Source: Beijerinckia sp. 28-YEA-48 (GTDB lineage: Bacteria; Pseudomonadota; Alphaproteobacteria; Rhizobiales; Beijerinckiaceae). From it: DNA of 64,000 nucleotides. Position numbers and translations under genes: made by a program. The notes beneath the pieces are model-generated. The model made no database searches. It was not told where the DNA came from and saw nothing but the letters and a program-made list of their open reading frames with translations. Below, one piece after another: positions 52,347 to 61,483 of this stretch (within the stretch, counting starts at the first letter, position 1; each line of letters begins with the position of its first letter). Location of the stretch: assembly GCF_900104955.1 (NCBI RefSeq), contig NZ_FNSI01000001.1, positions 2,452,001-2,516,000 on the forward strand. Reading direction: 5' to 3'.

Positions 52347-52922
52347 ATGGCGGGTGAAGCAAGACTGCATATCTGGGACGCCTATTGGGACCTGCGGGTG
52401 GACGAGTGTCCGTGCGACGTCCAATTCTGCGACTGGCTGGAGAAAGAGAAGCTCACCAATGCGGCGATCTTCCACTTCGGCACCGGCGGCCACCACATCG
52501 TCGGCATCCGCACCGCTGAAAATGGCAGCAACAATGCCGTCTTGGGCATCACCGCTTCTCCGCAAGAATATGAGACCTTCGTGCAGCTCGCCATCGAGCG
52601 GCCGGATGTGGAGAAGACCTACAAGACCTTCTTTGGCGACATCTATCAGCTCGACGCGCGGCTACTGCCGCAGTTCGAGGTCGTCACCCTGTTCCATCTC
52701 TGCGAGTTCCGTACCGAGAAGAACGACGCCTATGGCGCGCTGACCGACCGCCAAGTCCTCGATATGCTGACCGACAAGACCAAGTCGGGCGGCACTATCC
52801 TGTTCTACAGTGGCTCCTTCGCCTATGACGCGGCGCTGCGGATCGTCGCCGAGTGGGAGAAAGACAGCCCGGTCGAGAAGGTCGGCATGTACGAGACCCT
52901 ACTCGTCTACCGGAAGAAATAA
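52347..52922 (+). CDS. conserved protein, possible SAM-methyltransferase fold
   Basis: A 191-residue soluble protein. AIFHFGTGGHHIVG resembles the glycine-rich loop of class I SAM-dependent methyltransferases, and the strand-loop rhythm that follows (VVTLFHLCEF, GGTILFYSGS) fits that fold, but the usual acidic residue of the SAM ribose site is not plain. Such small proteins are seen next to sugar or envelope genes. AAGGGAG precedes the ATG. It follows the SbmA-like gene in the same direction, probably co-transcribed, and is convergent with glmS. A non-catalytic Rossmann protein is the alternative. Confidence 0.65.
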   Translation: MAGEARLHIWDAYWDLRVDECPCDVQFCDWLEKEKLTNAAIFHFGTGGHHIVGIRTAENGSNNAVLGITASPQEYETFVQLAIERPDVEKTYKTFFGDIYQLDARLLPQFEVVTLFHLCEFRTEKNDAYGALTDRQVLDMLTDKTKSGGTILFYSGSFAYDAALRIVAEWEKDSPVEKVGMYETLLVYRKK

Positions 52923-52969
52923 CGGCGAAACCAGCGACGCAGGATCATGCCTGCGTCGCTGAGCACGCG

Positions 52970-54796
52970 CTATTCGACCGTGACGCTCTTCGCCAGATTA
53001 CGTGGCTGATCGACATCTTTGCCCATGAAAACCGCCGTGTGATAGGCGAGCAGCTGCACGGGCACCGCATAGACGATCGGCGCGAATTCGCTCGGCATCG
53101 CCTGCATCGGCACCACCGCTTCAAAGGCGATCGACGCTTCCTCGGCCGCGCGCTGATCGGCAATCAGCACGATGCGACCGCCGCGTGCGGCAACCTCCTG
53201 CATATTGGACACGGTCTTTTCATAGACCGGATCGTGCGGCGCGATGACAATGACCGGCATGTCCTCGTCGATGAGCGCGATCGGCCCGTGTTTCAATTCG
53301 CCGGCGGCATAGCCTTCGGCATGAATATAAGAGATTTCCTTGAGCTTCAGCGCGCCTTCGAGCGCCAGCGGGAAACTGGTGCCGCGCCCGAGATAAAGAA
53401 CATCCTTGGCTTTCGACAGAGTGCCTGCGAGCTGTTCGAGATTGACCTCGCGCTTGATCGCTTCCGCCATCAGGCCCGGCACATTGATCAGATCGGCGAC
53501 AAGCCGCTGCTCCATCGCGTCGGGGAGAGTGCCGCGCGCGCGGCCGAAGGCAAGCGCCAGACAGGCGAGCACCGACAACTGGCACGTGAACGCCTTGGTG
53601 GACGCGACGCCGATCTCCGGCCCCGCCAAGGTCAAAGCGGCAATATCGCTTTCGCGCGCGATCGTCGACGTGGGGACATTGACCACCGAGAGAACATGCT
53701 GGCCGTTGGCACGCGCATAGCGCAACGAGGCCAGAGTGTCGGCCGTTTCGCCTGATTGCGAGACGACGATCATCAGGCCGCCGTCCTGCATCGGCGCATC
53801 GCGATAGCGAAACTCCGAGGCGACGTCGATCTCGACGGGAATGCGGGCGAATTTCTCGAACCAATATTTCGCCGTGAGCCCGGCATAATAAGCTGTGCCG
53901 CAAGCGGTGATGGTGATGCGCGACAGTTTGGCGGGATCGAACGGCAGATCGAACGGCAGGCGCACACGGCCAGCCGACATATCGAGGTAGTGCGCCAGGG
54001 TGCGGCCGACCACTTCCGGCTGTTCGTGAATTTCCTTCGCCATGAAATGGCGATGGTTGCCCTTGTCGATCAAATAGGCCGAGGCTTGGCTCTTCTGCCG
54101 CGCACGTTGCACCGGCCGATTGTCGGCGTCGAAAAACTCGGCGCCCGAACGGGTCAGCACGGCCCAATCGCCGTCCTCAAGATAGGTAATGGTGTCGGTG
54201 AAGGGCGCCAGAGCCAATGCGTCGGAGCCCAAAAACATTTCGCCGTCGCCATAGCCGATGGCGAGCGGCGCGCCCTGACGCGCGCCAATGAGGATATCGT
54301 TCTCGCCGTTGAAGAGGAAAGCCAGCGCGAAAGCGCCATGCAGACGCGGCAGCGCCGCGGCCACCGCTTCGCGCGGCGACTTGCCCTTGTTCATCTCATC
54401 GGTGACGAGATGCGCCACCACTTCCGTATCGGTCTCGGTGGCAAAGACATGGCCGCGCGCGGCCAGCTCGTCACGCAATTCGCGGAAATTCTCGATGATG
54501 CCGTTATGGACCACGGCAACGCGTTGGGTGGCATGGGGATGCGCGTTGTTTTCGGTGGGACGACCATGGGTCGCCCAGCGGGTGTGACCAATACCGATCA
54601 CGCCGCCGAGCGGCTGTTCGCCCAGGCGCGCTTCCAGATTGCGCAGCTTGCCTTCGGCACGCCGACGCTCCAGCTTGCCGTTTTCCAAAGTCGCAATACC
54701 GGCAGAATCATACCCGCGGTATTCGAGACGCTTCAGCGCCTCGACAATCTGCCCGGCGACGGGCGTTGTGCCAATGATACCCACAATACCGCACAT
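52970..54796 (-). CDS. glmS: glutamine-fructose-6-phosphate aminotransferase
   Basis: A 608-residue enzyme making glucosamine 6-phosphate, the first step to UDP-GlcNAc for peptidoglycan and lipopolysaccharide. After the initiator Met, Cys is the nucleophile of the class II glutaminase domain (MCGIVGIIG, then EYRGYDSAG, GHTRWATHG). Two SIS domains follow with TACGTAYYAG, SQSGETADTLA and the LGRGTSFPLALEGALKLKEISY region, ending in the conserved KSVTVE. ATG 54796 is required to expose Cys; codons upstream are not conserved. No glmS ribozyme is seen. It lies downstream of glmU on the same strand, so GlcNAc synthesis is grouped. Confidence 0.98.
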   Translation of the reverse strand: MCGIVGIIGTTPVAGQIVEALKRLEYRGYDSAGIATLENGKLERRRAEGKLRNLEARLGEQPLGGVIGIGHTRWATHGRPTENNAHPHATQRVAVVHNGIIENFRELRDELAARGHVFATETDTEVVAHLVTDEMNKGKSPREAVAAALPRLHGAFALAFLFNGENDILIGARQGAPLAIGYGDGEMFLGSDALALAPFTDTITYLEDGDWAVLTRSGAEFFDADNRPVQRARQKSQASAYLIDKGNHRHFMAKEIHEQPEVVGRTLAHYLDMSAGRVRLPFDLPFDPAKLSRITITACGTAYYAGLTAKYWFEKFARIPVEIDVASEFRYRDAPMQDGGLMIVVSQSGETADTLASLRYARANGQHVLSVVNVPTSTIARESDIAALTLAGPEIGVASTKAFTCQLSVLACLALAFGRARGTLPDAMEQRLVADLINVPGLMAEAIKREVNLEQLAGTLSKAKDVLYLGRGTSFPLALEGALKLKEISYIHAEGYAAGELKHGPIALIDEDMPVIVIAPHDPVYEKTVSNMQEVAARGGRIVLIADQRAAEEASIAFEAVVPMQAMPSEFAPIVYAVPVQLLAYHTAVFMGKDVDQPRNLAKSVTVE

Positions 54797-54901
54797 CGAG
54801 ACCGATCCTCTCAAGCCAGCGCCTGCATAAAGCAGGGAACGGGCCGCGCCGAAGTCACATTACGTGACTATTTATTGCCTGTGCTGGGTGGAATTCACGT
54901 T

Positions 54902-54933
54902 GGAGTTAACGCTTTTGGGGAGTTAACGCTTTT
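54902..54933. repeat. tandem 15-bp duplication at the glmU stop
   Basis: GGAGTTAACGCTTTT occurs at 54902-54916 and again at 54919-54933. The second copy contains the TAA stop of glmU (54923-54925, minus strand), and the first provides a spare copy of the same end. Confidence 0.75.
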
Positions 54934-56290
54934 TAGGCCGCCCCACCCGGTCCGCACGAAACTTGGCTGCCCAGCCGGGCTTTGCCACCTGCCGGCCGCG
55001 CGCCACGGCCAGTGCATCGGGCTCGACCTCGTCGGTGATCACCGAGCCCGAGCCGACATAGGCGCCGTCGCCGATCTTCACCGGCGCGACGAGCGCGGAA
55101 TTGGAACCAATGAAAGCGCCGGCCCCAATTTCGGTCAGCGCCTTGTCGAAGCCATCATAATTGCAGGTGATCGTGCCGGCGCCGATATTGGCCTCAGCGC
55201 CCACTTTGGCATCGCCGATATAGCTCAGATGGCTGATCTTGGCGCCCGGCCCAACATCGGCGGCTTTGATCTCAACGAAATTGCCGACCTTCGCATCCTT
55301 GCCGAGCCGGGTGCCTGGGCGCAGCCGCGCGAAAGGACCGGCATGGACGCCGCTCTCCACCTGCGCCCCTTCCAGATGGGAAAAAGCGTGGATGACGACG
55401 CCATCGGCGACCGTGACGCCCGGGCCGAACCAGACGTTCGGCTCGATCAGGACATCCTTGCCGAGGCGCGTGTCGCTCGACAGGAACACGGTCTGCGGCG
55501 CGATCAAAGTGGCGCCGGCGCGCATGGCCGCGTCGCGCAACCGCTCCTGCATGAGGGCTTCGGCGGCGGCGAGCTGGACGCGATCGTTGACGCCCATCAC
55601 CTCGTCGGCGGCCGCCATCACCACGGCGCAGCGCAGGCCCTGGGCATGGGCCACTGCAACAGCATCGGTCAGGTAATATTCGTTCTGCGCGTTGTTGCTG
55701 CCGATGGCATCGAGAATCGCCAACGCCTTGCGGCCGTCGAGCGCCATGATGCCGCCGTTGGCGAGACGGATCGCCCGCTCGGCCTCGCTGGCATCCTTCT
55801 GTTCGCGAATGGCGACCAGCGCGCCGTTCTCGACGATCAGCCGGCCGTAGCCTGTCGGATCCTGCGCCTCGAAGCCCATGACGGCGACCGCTGCTCCACC
55901 AGCCAGCGCGGCGCGCATCCGGTCGATGGTCTCGGGCCGCACCAGGGGGGTATCGCCAAACATCACGACGAGATCATCAAAACCCCGTTCCAGAGCCGGA
56001 CGCGCCGCCAACACCGCATGGGCGGTGCCGCGTCTCTCGGTCTGGATGAAGCTTTCGGCGGTGTCGGCGAATCGGCGGACTTCGGCGGCCACGTCGTCGC
56101 GGTCGGGGCCAATCACCACCGCCAGGACATTGCCCGTCTCGGCACGATGCACGGCCGAAACCGCGTGGCCCAGCATCGACCGGCCGGCGATCCGATGCAG
56201 GACCTTCGGCAATACCGATTTCATTCGGGTACCTTCACCCGCCGCGAGAACGACGGACAGACAGGTTCGTTGGGCGCTGGCGGTGGCCAT
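54923..56290 (-). CDS. glmU: bifunctional UDP-N-acetylglucosamine pyrophosphorylase / glucosamine-1-phosphate acetyltransferase
   Basis: A 455-residue enzyme catalysing the last two steps to UDP-GlcNAc. The N-terminal uridylyltransferase has [17 protein letters not shown] and FGDTPLVRP, with the metal-binding Asp near NGGIM. The C-terminal left-handed beta-helix acetyltransferase has hexapeptide repeats ([38 protein letters not shown]). ATG 56290 gives the standard length; ATG codons up to 56320 are in frame with no clear preference. It is upstream of glmS and divergent from opgG; a copy of the dispersed repeat lies in that divergent gap. Confidence 0.97.
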   Translation of the reverse strand: MATASAQRTCLSVVLAAGEGTRMKSVLPKVLHRIAGRSMLGHAVSAVHRAETGNVLAVVIGPDRDDVAAEVRRFADTAESFIQTERRGTAHAVLAARPALERGFDDLVVMFGDTPLVRPETIDRMRAALAGGAAVAVMGFEAQDPTGYGRLIVENGALVAIREQKDASEAERAIRLANGGIMALDGRKALAILDAIGSNNAQNEYYLTDAVAVAHAQGLRCAVVMAAADEVMGVNDRVQLAAAEALMQERLRDAAMRAGATLIAPQTVFLSSDTRLGKDVLIEPNVWFGPGVTVADGVVIHAFSHLEGAQVESGVHAGPFARLRPGTRLGKDAKVGNFVEIKAADVGPGAKISHLSYIGDAKVGAEANIGAGTITCNYDGFDKALTEIGAGAFIGSNSALVAPVKIGDGAYVGSGSVITDEVEPDALAVARGRQVAKPGWAAKFRADRVGRPKKR

Positions 56291-56354
56291 CAGCTGCACA
56301 TCTCCACACATTCTGGACATATTCCGGGCAGATTCACCGCGGGAACCGGGTTTT

Positions 56355-56417
56355 AGGGCAAATGTGTTTCAACTGAAACGCGATTTTGCCCTCGATTTCT
56401 GGGTTTGACGCGTCTTT
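56355..56417 (+). repeat. dispersed repeat, copy D (palindrome 1 plus tail)
   Basis: Imperfect palindrome with arms 56355-56370 and 56375-56392, then TTTGACGCGTCTTT at 56404-56417, identical over 14 bases to copy B. No second hairpin is seen. It lies in the glmU-opgG divergent region, so here it is in promoter or leader DNA, not at a gene end. Confidence 0.75.
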
Positions 56418-56548
56418 CGGACACCAAGCCCGGTGGAACTCCAATTCGGAGGTTCGCCAGTCAAAAGTCGTCGCATTGACGTAGCGATTTGATATATGGA
56501 GATCAAGGCGCGCAGGATCGCTGAGACGACTAGGATAGAAGTGCATTC

Positions 56549-58111
56549 ATGTATCGGCGTAGGGATTTTCTGAAACTGGCCGCCGGGGCCGCCCTGCCCT
56601 CGAACACGCTCCTCTCTACTCCTGCCGCGGCGCAGACCCAGAACGGGATCGAGGCTGCCGCGGCCCTCCTTGCCACCGGGCCTTTCGATCCCGGCAAGGT
56701 TATCGACCTGGCGCGGGCGATGTCGAAACAGCCGATACGGCGCACGGCGATAGACCTGCCGGAGAGCCTGCAAAATCTCAACTATGAGCAATATGCCCAA
56801 ATTCGCCGGCTGCCCGACTCTAACATCTGGGCCGGCGCCCAGACCGGCTATGCCATAGAACCCCTGCATCGCGGTTTCATCTTCAACGCGCCGATGCAGA
56901 TTTTCATCGTCGAAAACGGCAATACGGTTCGCGTCAATTATGACCCGTCCGACTTCACCTTCGGCAAGAACGCAGCCCCCACCGATAAGCGCGATCTTGG
57001 CTTCGCCGGCTTCCGTATTCTACAGACCGGTAGCGAGGGCACACGCGAGGCCGCGATCTTCTACAGCGCCGGTTTCTATCAAACGATCGCACGGGGGCAG
57101 ACGCCCGGCGTTGCAGCGCGCGGCCTTTCGATCCGCACCGCCGACACCAAGGCCGAGGAGTTTCCCAATTTCGTCGCCACCTGGATCGAGCGACCGGTGC
57201 TGGCGGCCAATCTGATCGTCGTTCACGCCATCCTCGATTCCGACAGTGTCGTTGGCGCCTACCGCTTCACGCTGCGGCCGGGCGAGATGACCATTGTGGA
57301 CACCGAATGCACGCTGTTTCCGCGCGTCGCCGTCGATCACTACGGTCTGGCGACGATGCAGGGCACCTATCTCTACGGTCAGATCGACCGCCGGCGTGGC
57401 GATGACGTGCGCCCCGGGGTCTACGACATATCAGGTCTGTCCATGCTCTCCGGCAAGGGGGAATGGATCTGGCGGCCGGCCTCCAACCGTCAGACGTTGC
57501 AGGTGTCGGCCTTTGTCGATGAAAATCCGCGCGGTTTCGGCCTGCTGCAGCGCGACCGCAACTTCGCTGCCTTCATGGATGACGATCAGCACTGGGAGCG
57601 GCGCCCGTCTCTCTGGGTCGAACCCATCGGCGACTGGGGGCCGGGCTTCGTCACCTTGCTGGAAATTCCGGCGGAGGCGCAGACCAATCAGAACATTGTC
57701 GCCTATTGGCGCTCGCGCAACAGCCTGGCGGCCGGGGCCGAGGCCGCCTTCGCCTACCGTCAATATTGGTGCTGGACGCCGCCCGAGCGGCCGCCCTTCG
57801 CCATTGCCGTCCGCTCGCGGTCGGGCCGCTCCCCTGGCACACCGACCAATGCCAGACGGCGACGGTTCCAAATCGAATTCACCGGCGATATTCTGGGCGA
57901 TGAAAAAGCCTCGCCGAATGTGACCCCGCAGGCCACCGCCGCCATGGGTACGATCGTCGCTGTGCGCCAAGTGCTGGCGCGCGAGGAAAAAGCGGCGCGG
58001 ATCACCCTCGACGTGGACGCCGGCAACGAGCAGGCGTGCGAGTTGCGGCTGCTCCTCGAATCCAACGGCAAGCCTGTTAGCGAAACCTGGTTATTCAGAT
58101 GGACTCCGTGA
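56549..58111 (+). CDS. opgG: periplasmic glucan biosynthesis protein OpgG/MdoG family
   Basis: A 520-residue periplasmic protein that helps build or branch osmoregulated periplasmic glucans. The N-terminal signal is of twin-arginine type (YRRRDFLKLAAGAAL ... AAA), as in OpgD rather than the Sec signal of typical OpgG. Family segments include PLHRGFIFNAPMQIFIVENG, LGFAGFRILQTG, GTYLYGQIDRRRGDDVRPGVYD and GDWGPGFVTLLEIP. Its stop overlaps the opgH start by 13 bases, as in two-gene opg operons, so the two are translationally coupled. Whether it is OpgG or OpgD cannot be settled by eye. Confidence 0.92.
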   Translation: MYRRRDFLKLAAGAALPSNTLLSTPAAAQTQNGIEAAAALLATGPFDPGKVIDLARAMSKQPIRRTAIDLPESLQNLNYEQYAQIRRLPDSNIWAGAQTGYAIEPLHRGFIFNAPMQIFIVENGNTVRVNYDPSDFTFGKNAAPTDKRDLGFAGFRILQTGSEGTREAAIFYSAGFYQTIARGQTPGVAARGLSIRTADTKAEEFPNFVATWIERPVLAANLIVVHAILDSDSVVGAYRFTLRPGEMTIVDTECTLFPRVAVDHYGLATMQGTYLYGQIDRRRGDDVRPGVYDISGLSMLSGKGEWIWRPASNRQTLQVSAFVDENPRGFGLLQRDRNFAAFMDDDQHWERRPSLWVEPIGDWGPGFVTLLEIPAEAQTNQNIVAYWRSRNSLAAGAEAAFAYRQYWCWTPPERPPFAIAVRSRSGRSPGTPTNARRRRFQIEFTGDILGDEKASPNVTPQATAAMGTIVAVRQVLAREEKAARITLDVDAGNEQACELRLLLESNGKPVSETWLFRWTP

Positions 58112-60303
58112 CCGATCACCTTTCCGCGCCAACGGACCAAGCCAGCAGCAACGTGCAGGATCCTCGTTTGCAATCGGCCATGCCCGCCGAGGCGCCGCTG
58201 GCCATGCCACAGCAATCGCTGGCGACCTTCGATCCTGCCACGGCTTACAAGGCGACCCGCCAGGGCGAGGATTGGAGCACTTGGGCGGCGCGCGTGCTGG
58301 TTTTCGGCGGCGGCGTGGCCCTCACCGCCTATGGCGCCAATGAAATGTACGGCGTCATCAACGTCGGCTCGATCACCGCGCTGAAATGGGCGTTGCTGGT
58401 GCTGTTCACCATCAACTTCTCCTGGATCGCCCTGTCTTTCATGAGTGCGATCGGCGGTTTCATCTGGCTGTTCCTGCATAACCGCAACAAGCCAGGTGTC
58501 GCCCCCACCCTGACGACCCGCACCGCCGTCGTCATGCCGATCTACAACGAGGCGCCCGAGCGCGTCTTCGGCGCCTTGCAGGCGATGATCGAGGACGTGC
58601 AGCGCACCGGGCGCGACGATCATTTCGACTGGTTCTTCCTGTCCGACACGACCAACCCGGAAGTCTGGATCGCCGAGGAAAGGGCCTTCGAGGCCCTGCG
58701 CGCGCAGATTGGCGACACCGCCAATGTTTATTATCGGCATCGCCCCAACAATACGGCGCGCAAAGCCGGCAATATCGCTGATTTCGTCACCCGCTGGGGT
58801 GGCCACTACGAGCACATGGTCGTGCTCGATGCCGACAGCCTGATGGCCGGCCCGACGATCGTTGCCCTGGTGGCCGCGATGGAGGCCGACCCCGACGCTG
58901 GCATCATCCAGACCTTGCCGCTGATCATGAACCGCAACACGTTCCTGGCCCGGTTGCAGCAGTTCGCAGCGCGCATCTACGGACCGATTATCGCGGCGGG
59001 CCTGGCGCTCTGGTCGGGCCGCAAAGGCAATTACTGGGGCCATAACGCCATCATCCGCACGCGGGCCTTCGCGGCCTGCTGCGGCCTGCCGAACCTGCGC
59101 GGCAAGCCGCCGTTCGGCGGCCATATCCTCAGCCATGATTTCGTCGAGGCGGCCTTGTTGGTGCGCGCCGGCTATGCCGTCTACATGCTGCCGGCGCTCG
59201 GCGGCAGCTATGAAGAGAGCCCGCCCTCGCTGATCGACATCGCCGCCCGCGACCGGCGCTGGTGCCAGGGCAATCTGCAGCACACGCGCCTGCTCCTGAC
59301 CAAGAAACTGAAGCTCGCCAGCCGCCAGCATTTCACCACCGGCATCATGGGCTATCTGTCCTCACCGGTCTGGATGGCACAACTGCTCGTTGGTATCGCC
59401 CTGGTGCTGCAAGCGAGCTTCATTCGCCCGGAATATTTCACCCACGAATTCGCTATGTTCCCGGACTGGCCGATATTCGACTACGAACGCGCCTTGAAAC
59501 TGTTCGGGGTGACCATGGCGGTGCTGCTGGCGCCAAAATTCATGGGCCTGCTCTATGCCCTCTTCCGCGCGCCGACGCGGCGCGTGACGGGCGGCGTGAT
59601 CGGCCTATCGGCCTCTTTCATCATCGAGTTGATTTTCTCGGCGCTGATCGCGCCGATCATGATGGTCATCCAGACCGGCGCCGTCTTGCAGATCGTCTCC
59701 GGCCGCGACACCGGCTGGCAACCGCAGCGGCGCGACGACGGCTCGATTCCGATCCTTCATATCGTGCGCCGCCACCGCTCGCACGTGGCGCTTGGCTTCC
59801 TGACCCTGATCGCCGGCTATCTGATTTCACCGTCGCTCGTCGCCTGGATGTCGCCAACGATCGCTGGTTTGATTCTGGCCATTGTCATCTCCTGGGCCAG
59901 CGGTCAATTGTGGATCGGACTCGCGCTGCGTCGTCTGGGCATTCTGGTGACGCCGGAAGAAACCTCGCCACCGCGGGTTGCGACCCGGGCGAGCGAACTT
60001 ATGACAAGGCTCACGCCGGACGAGAGTGTCGAAGTCGACTCCATCAAGGCCGTGCATGGCGACAGCAAGTTCCGCGCGCTGCATGAGGCGATGCTGCCCA
60101 GCCTTGAACGGCACAAGCGCGGCGTGGTTGACCCCGCCCGAGCGGTCGCCGAGGCCAAACTCAACGATGCCGAAACAATCACTGAAGCAGCGGACTGGCT
60201 GAAGCCGCGCGAACGCATGATCGTCTTGCATGATCGCTCGCTGCTCAACCTGCTGAGCCGGCTGAAATCCGAAGAAACGGCACCGGCCCAAACAACCGGC
60301 TAG
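58099..60303 (+). CDS. opgH: glucan glucosyltransferase OpgH/MdoH
   Basis: A 734-residue inner-membrane family 2 glycosyltransferase that polymerises beta-glucan from UDP-glucose. A hydrophilic N-terminus is followed by two helices near residues 75-130, the catalytic domain (AVVMPIYNEAPERV, metal-site LDADSLMA, acceptor site HILSHDFVEA, RDRRWCQGN) and several C-terminal helices (FIIELIFSALIAPIMMVIQ). Length is lower than E. coli OpgH but all catalytic motifs are present. Its TAG stop at 60301-60303 is the outer edge of repeat copy E. It partners the preceding opgG gene. Confidence 0.95.
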   Translation: MDSVTDHLSAPTDQASSNVQDPRLQSAMPAEAPLAMPQQSLATFDPATAYKATRQGEDWSTWAARVLVFGGGVALTAYGANEMYGVINVGSITALKWALLVLFTINFSWIALSFMSAIGGFIWLFLHNRNKPGVAPTLTTRTAVVMPIYNEAPERVFGALQAMIEDVQRTGRDDHFDWFFLSDTTNPEVWIAEERAFEALRAQIGDTANVYYRHRPNNTARKAGNIADFVTRWGGHYEHMVVLDADSLMAGPTIVALVAAMEADPDAGIIQTLPLIMNRNTFLARLQQFAARIYGPIIAAGLALWSGRKGNYWGHNAIIRTRAFAACCGLPNLRGKPPFGGHILSHDFVEAALLVRAGYAVYMLPALGGSYEESPPSLIDIAARDRRWCQGNLQHTRLLLTKKLKLASRQHFTTGIMGYLSSPVWMAQLLVGIALVLQASFIRPEYFTHEFAMFPDWPIFDYERALKLFGVTMAVLLAPKFMGLLYALFRAPTRRVTGGVIGLSASFIIELIFSALIAPIMMVIQTGAVLQIVSGRDTGWQPQRRDDGSIPILHIVRRHRSHVALGFLTLIAGYLISPSLVAWMSPTIAGLILAIVISWASGQLWIGLALRRLGILVTPEETSPPRVATRASELMTRLTPDESVEVDSIKAVHGDSKFRALHEAMLPSLERHKRGVVDPARAVAEAKLNDAETITEAADWLKPRERMIVLHDRSLLNLLSRLKSEETAPAQTTG

Positions 60304-60387
60304 AGCAAATCACGTTTCGGTAGAAACGTGATTTTGCTTGGATCCTTATTTGGACGCGCCTTCATAGCGCTCGACGATTCCGTCGAG
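60301..60387 (+). repeat. two-hairpin dispersed repeat, copy E
   Basis: TAGAGC leads into a perfect 12-bp stem (60307-60318 and 60323-60334, loop GGTA), then a variant tail TTTGGACGCGCCTT (60349-60362), and a second perfect 7-bp hairpin (60370-60376 and 60381-60387). The second hairpin keeps the layout of copies A and B with a different sequence, as expected if structure is what is kept. Its first three bases are the opgH stop. Confidence 0.7.
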
Positions 60388-60408
60388 GCATTTGCGAGCG
60401 AAGTGCGC

Positions 60409-61266
60409 TCAGTAGCCGTCCGCGTCGATTTCGCCATTGGTGGTCGTAACCACCCATTGGCCGTTGCGACGGAGAATCGCCTCCACCCGACCCGCGCCCG
60501 GCAGTAGCGTACCGGGCCACACATCCACCGGACCGCGATGGCTATGAACCACCGCGCTGCCATTACGAACTTCACCCAGCACGTAACCGCCCGGCGGCGG
60601 CCCCGACCGTAAACGCGGCGCCGGAGGCGTGGCCGAAGCCGGGAAATTATTCTTGGCAGCGACCGGCCGCGACGTTTGAGAGCCGCCTTGAGCCGTACCT
60701 TGCGGGGGAATCTGGGGCCAGACTTGGGCTTGCGGCGCGGGACGGGCAATGGACCCCGTCGGCGCCTGCCCCGCTTCAAGCTTGTCGAGCCGCTCGGTGA
60801 GCTGGGTTAGTTTCAAATTGGCTTCGTCGCGCTGGGCCTGAACCAGCCGCTGGCCGTTGCGTAGCGTCTCGATATCTTTGCCCGCACCTTCCACCAGCTT
60901 GCGCAGCGCGCTCAGGTCAGCGGCATGTTGCTGATGCAGAGCCGCCTCACGCTCCCGGGCTTGGTCTTCGACGGCAGCGAGGCGGGTGCTAAATTGCGCC
61001 AAATCGGCCCCCATCGCGTGATCGCGTGGGGCATGGGCGCCGGAGTACCAGCCGACGGCGGCCGCGACGGCGATGGTCGCCACCTGCAGCGACAGGCGGA
61101 GCCAGGGCCGCGGCGCCGCTGAATAGGTGAAAGAAAAGGGCGGTGCGTCCGCGCCGGGCTGTCCATCCCTGGGCAGAAGCCTGGCCTTGACCGGTTTGCT
61201 CTGCGCCCGAGCCGCCCCCTCCGAGGCCAAAATCTGCGCAAAATCGTCGTCCGATACACCGCTCAT
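60409..61266 (-). CDS. membrane-anchored coiled-coil protein of unknown function
   Basis: A 285-residue protein I cannot name. A cytoplasmic N-terminal arm of about 55 residues precedes one membrane helix (LSLQVATIAVAAAVGWYSG), a coiled coil of roughly 90 residues (LAAVEDQAREREAALHQQ through QLTERLDKLEA), a Pro/Gln/Ala-rich linker and a small C-terminal domain (YVLGEVRNGSAVVHSHRGPVDVWPG ... WVVTTTNGEIDADGY) that looks like a compact beta fold. The layout suggests a periplasmic scaffold or envelope-stress protein. It is convergent with opgH across copy E of the repeat. Start has no strong site but fits the frame. Confidence 0.7.
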   Translation of the reverse strand: MSGVSDDDFAQILASEGAARAQSKPVKARLLPRDGQPGADAPPFSFTYSAAPRPWLRLSLQVATIAVAAAVGWYSGAHAPRDHAMGADLAQFSTRLAAVEDQAREREAALHQQHAADLSALRKLVEGAGKDIETLRNGQRLVQAQRDEANLKLTQLTERLDKLEAGQAPTGSIARPAPQAQVWPQIPPQGTAQGGSQTSRPVAAKNNFPASATPPAPRLRSGPPPGGYVLGEVRNGSAVVHSHRGPVDVWPGTLLPGAGRVEAILRRNGQWVVTTTNGEIDADGY

Positions 61267-61483
61267 GACCGCCTACTCGTGAAAACCGTTCACAGCCGAT
61301 CATCATTCGTTAGGCTTAATGAAGACTAAACCGCCACTTTCTCCTGTAGATTCAGGCCAAATCATGCCAATTTAACAAGCAGCGGCAAAGCAGCGGTTTG
61401 CGTTTCCCATCGCGTCGGAAAGCAATTAGAAAGCCGCGTGACCCAAGGTGGCGACGGGCGACCGGGACAAGGTTCGATTCTAT

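Noticed and set aside
54797..54922. A glmS ribozyme or small-RNA control upstream of glmS
   Set aside because: The gap is about 126 bases, shows no pseudoknot pattern, and the ribozyme is not expected in this group.
53756..56356. A very long open frame (over 860 codons) antisense to glmS and glmU
   Set aside because: It spans two complete conserved genes and their gap, with His/Arg/Gly/Asp-rich composition typical of an antisense shadow.
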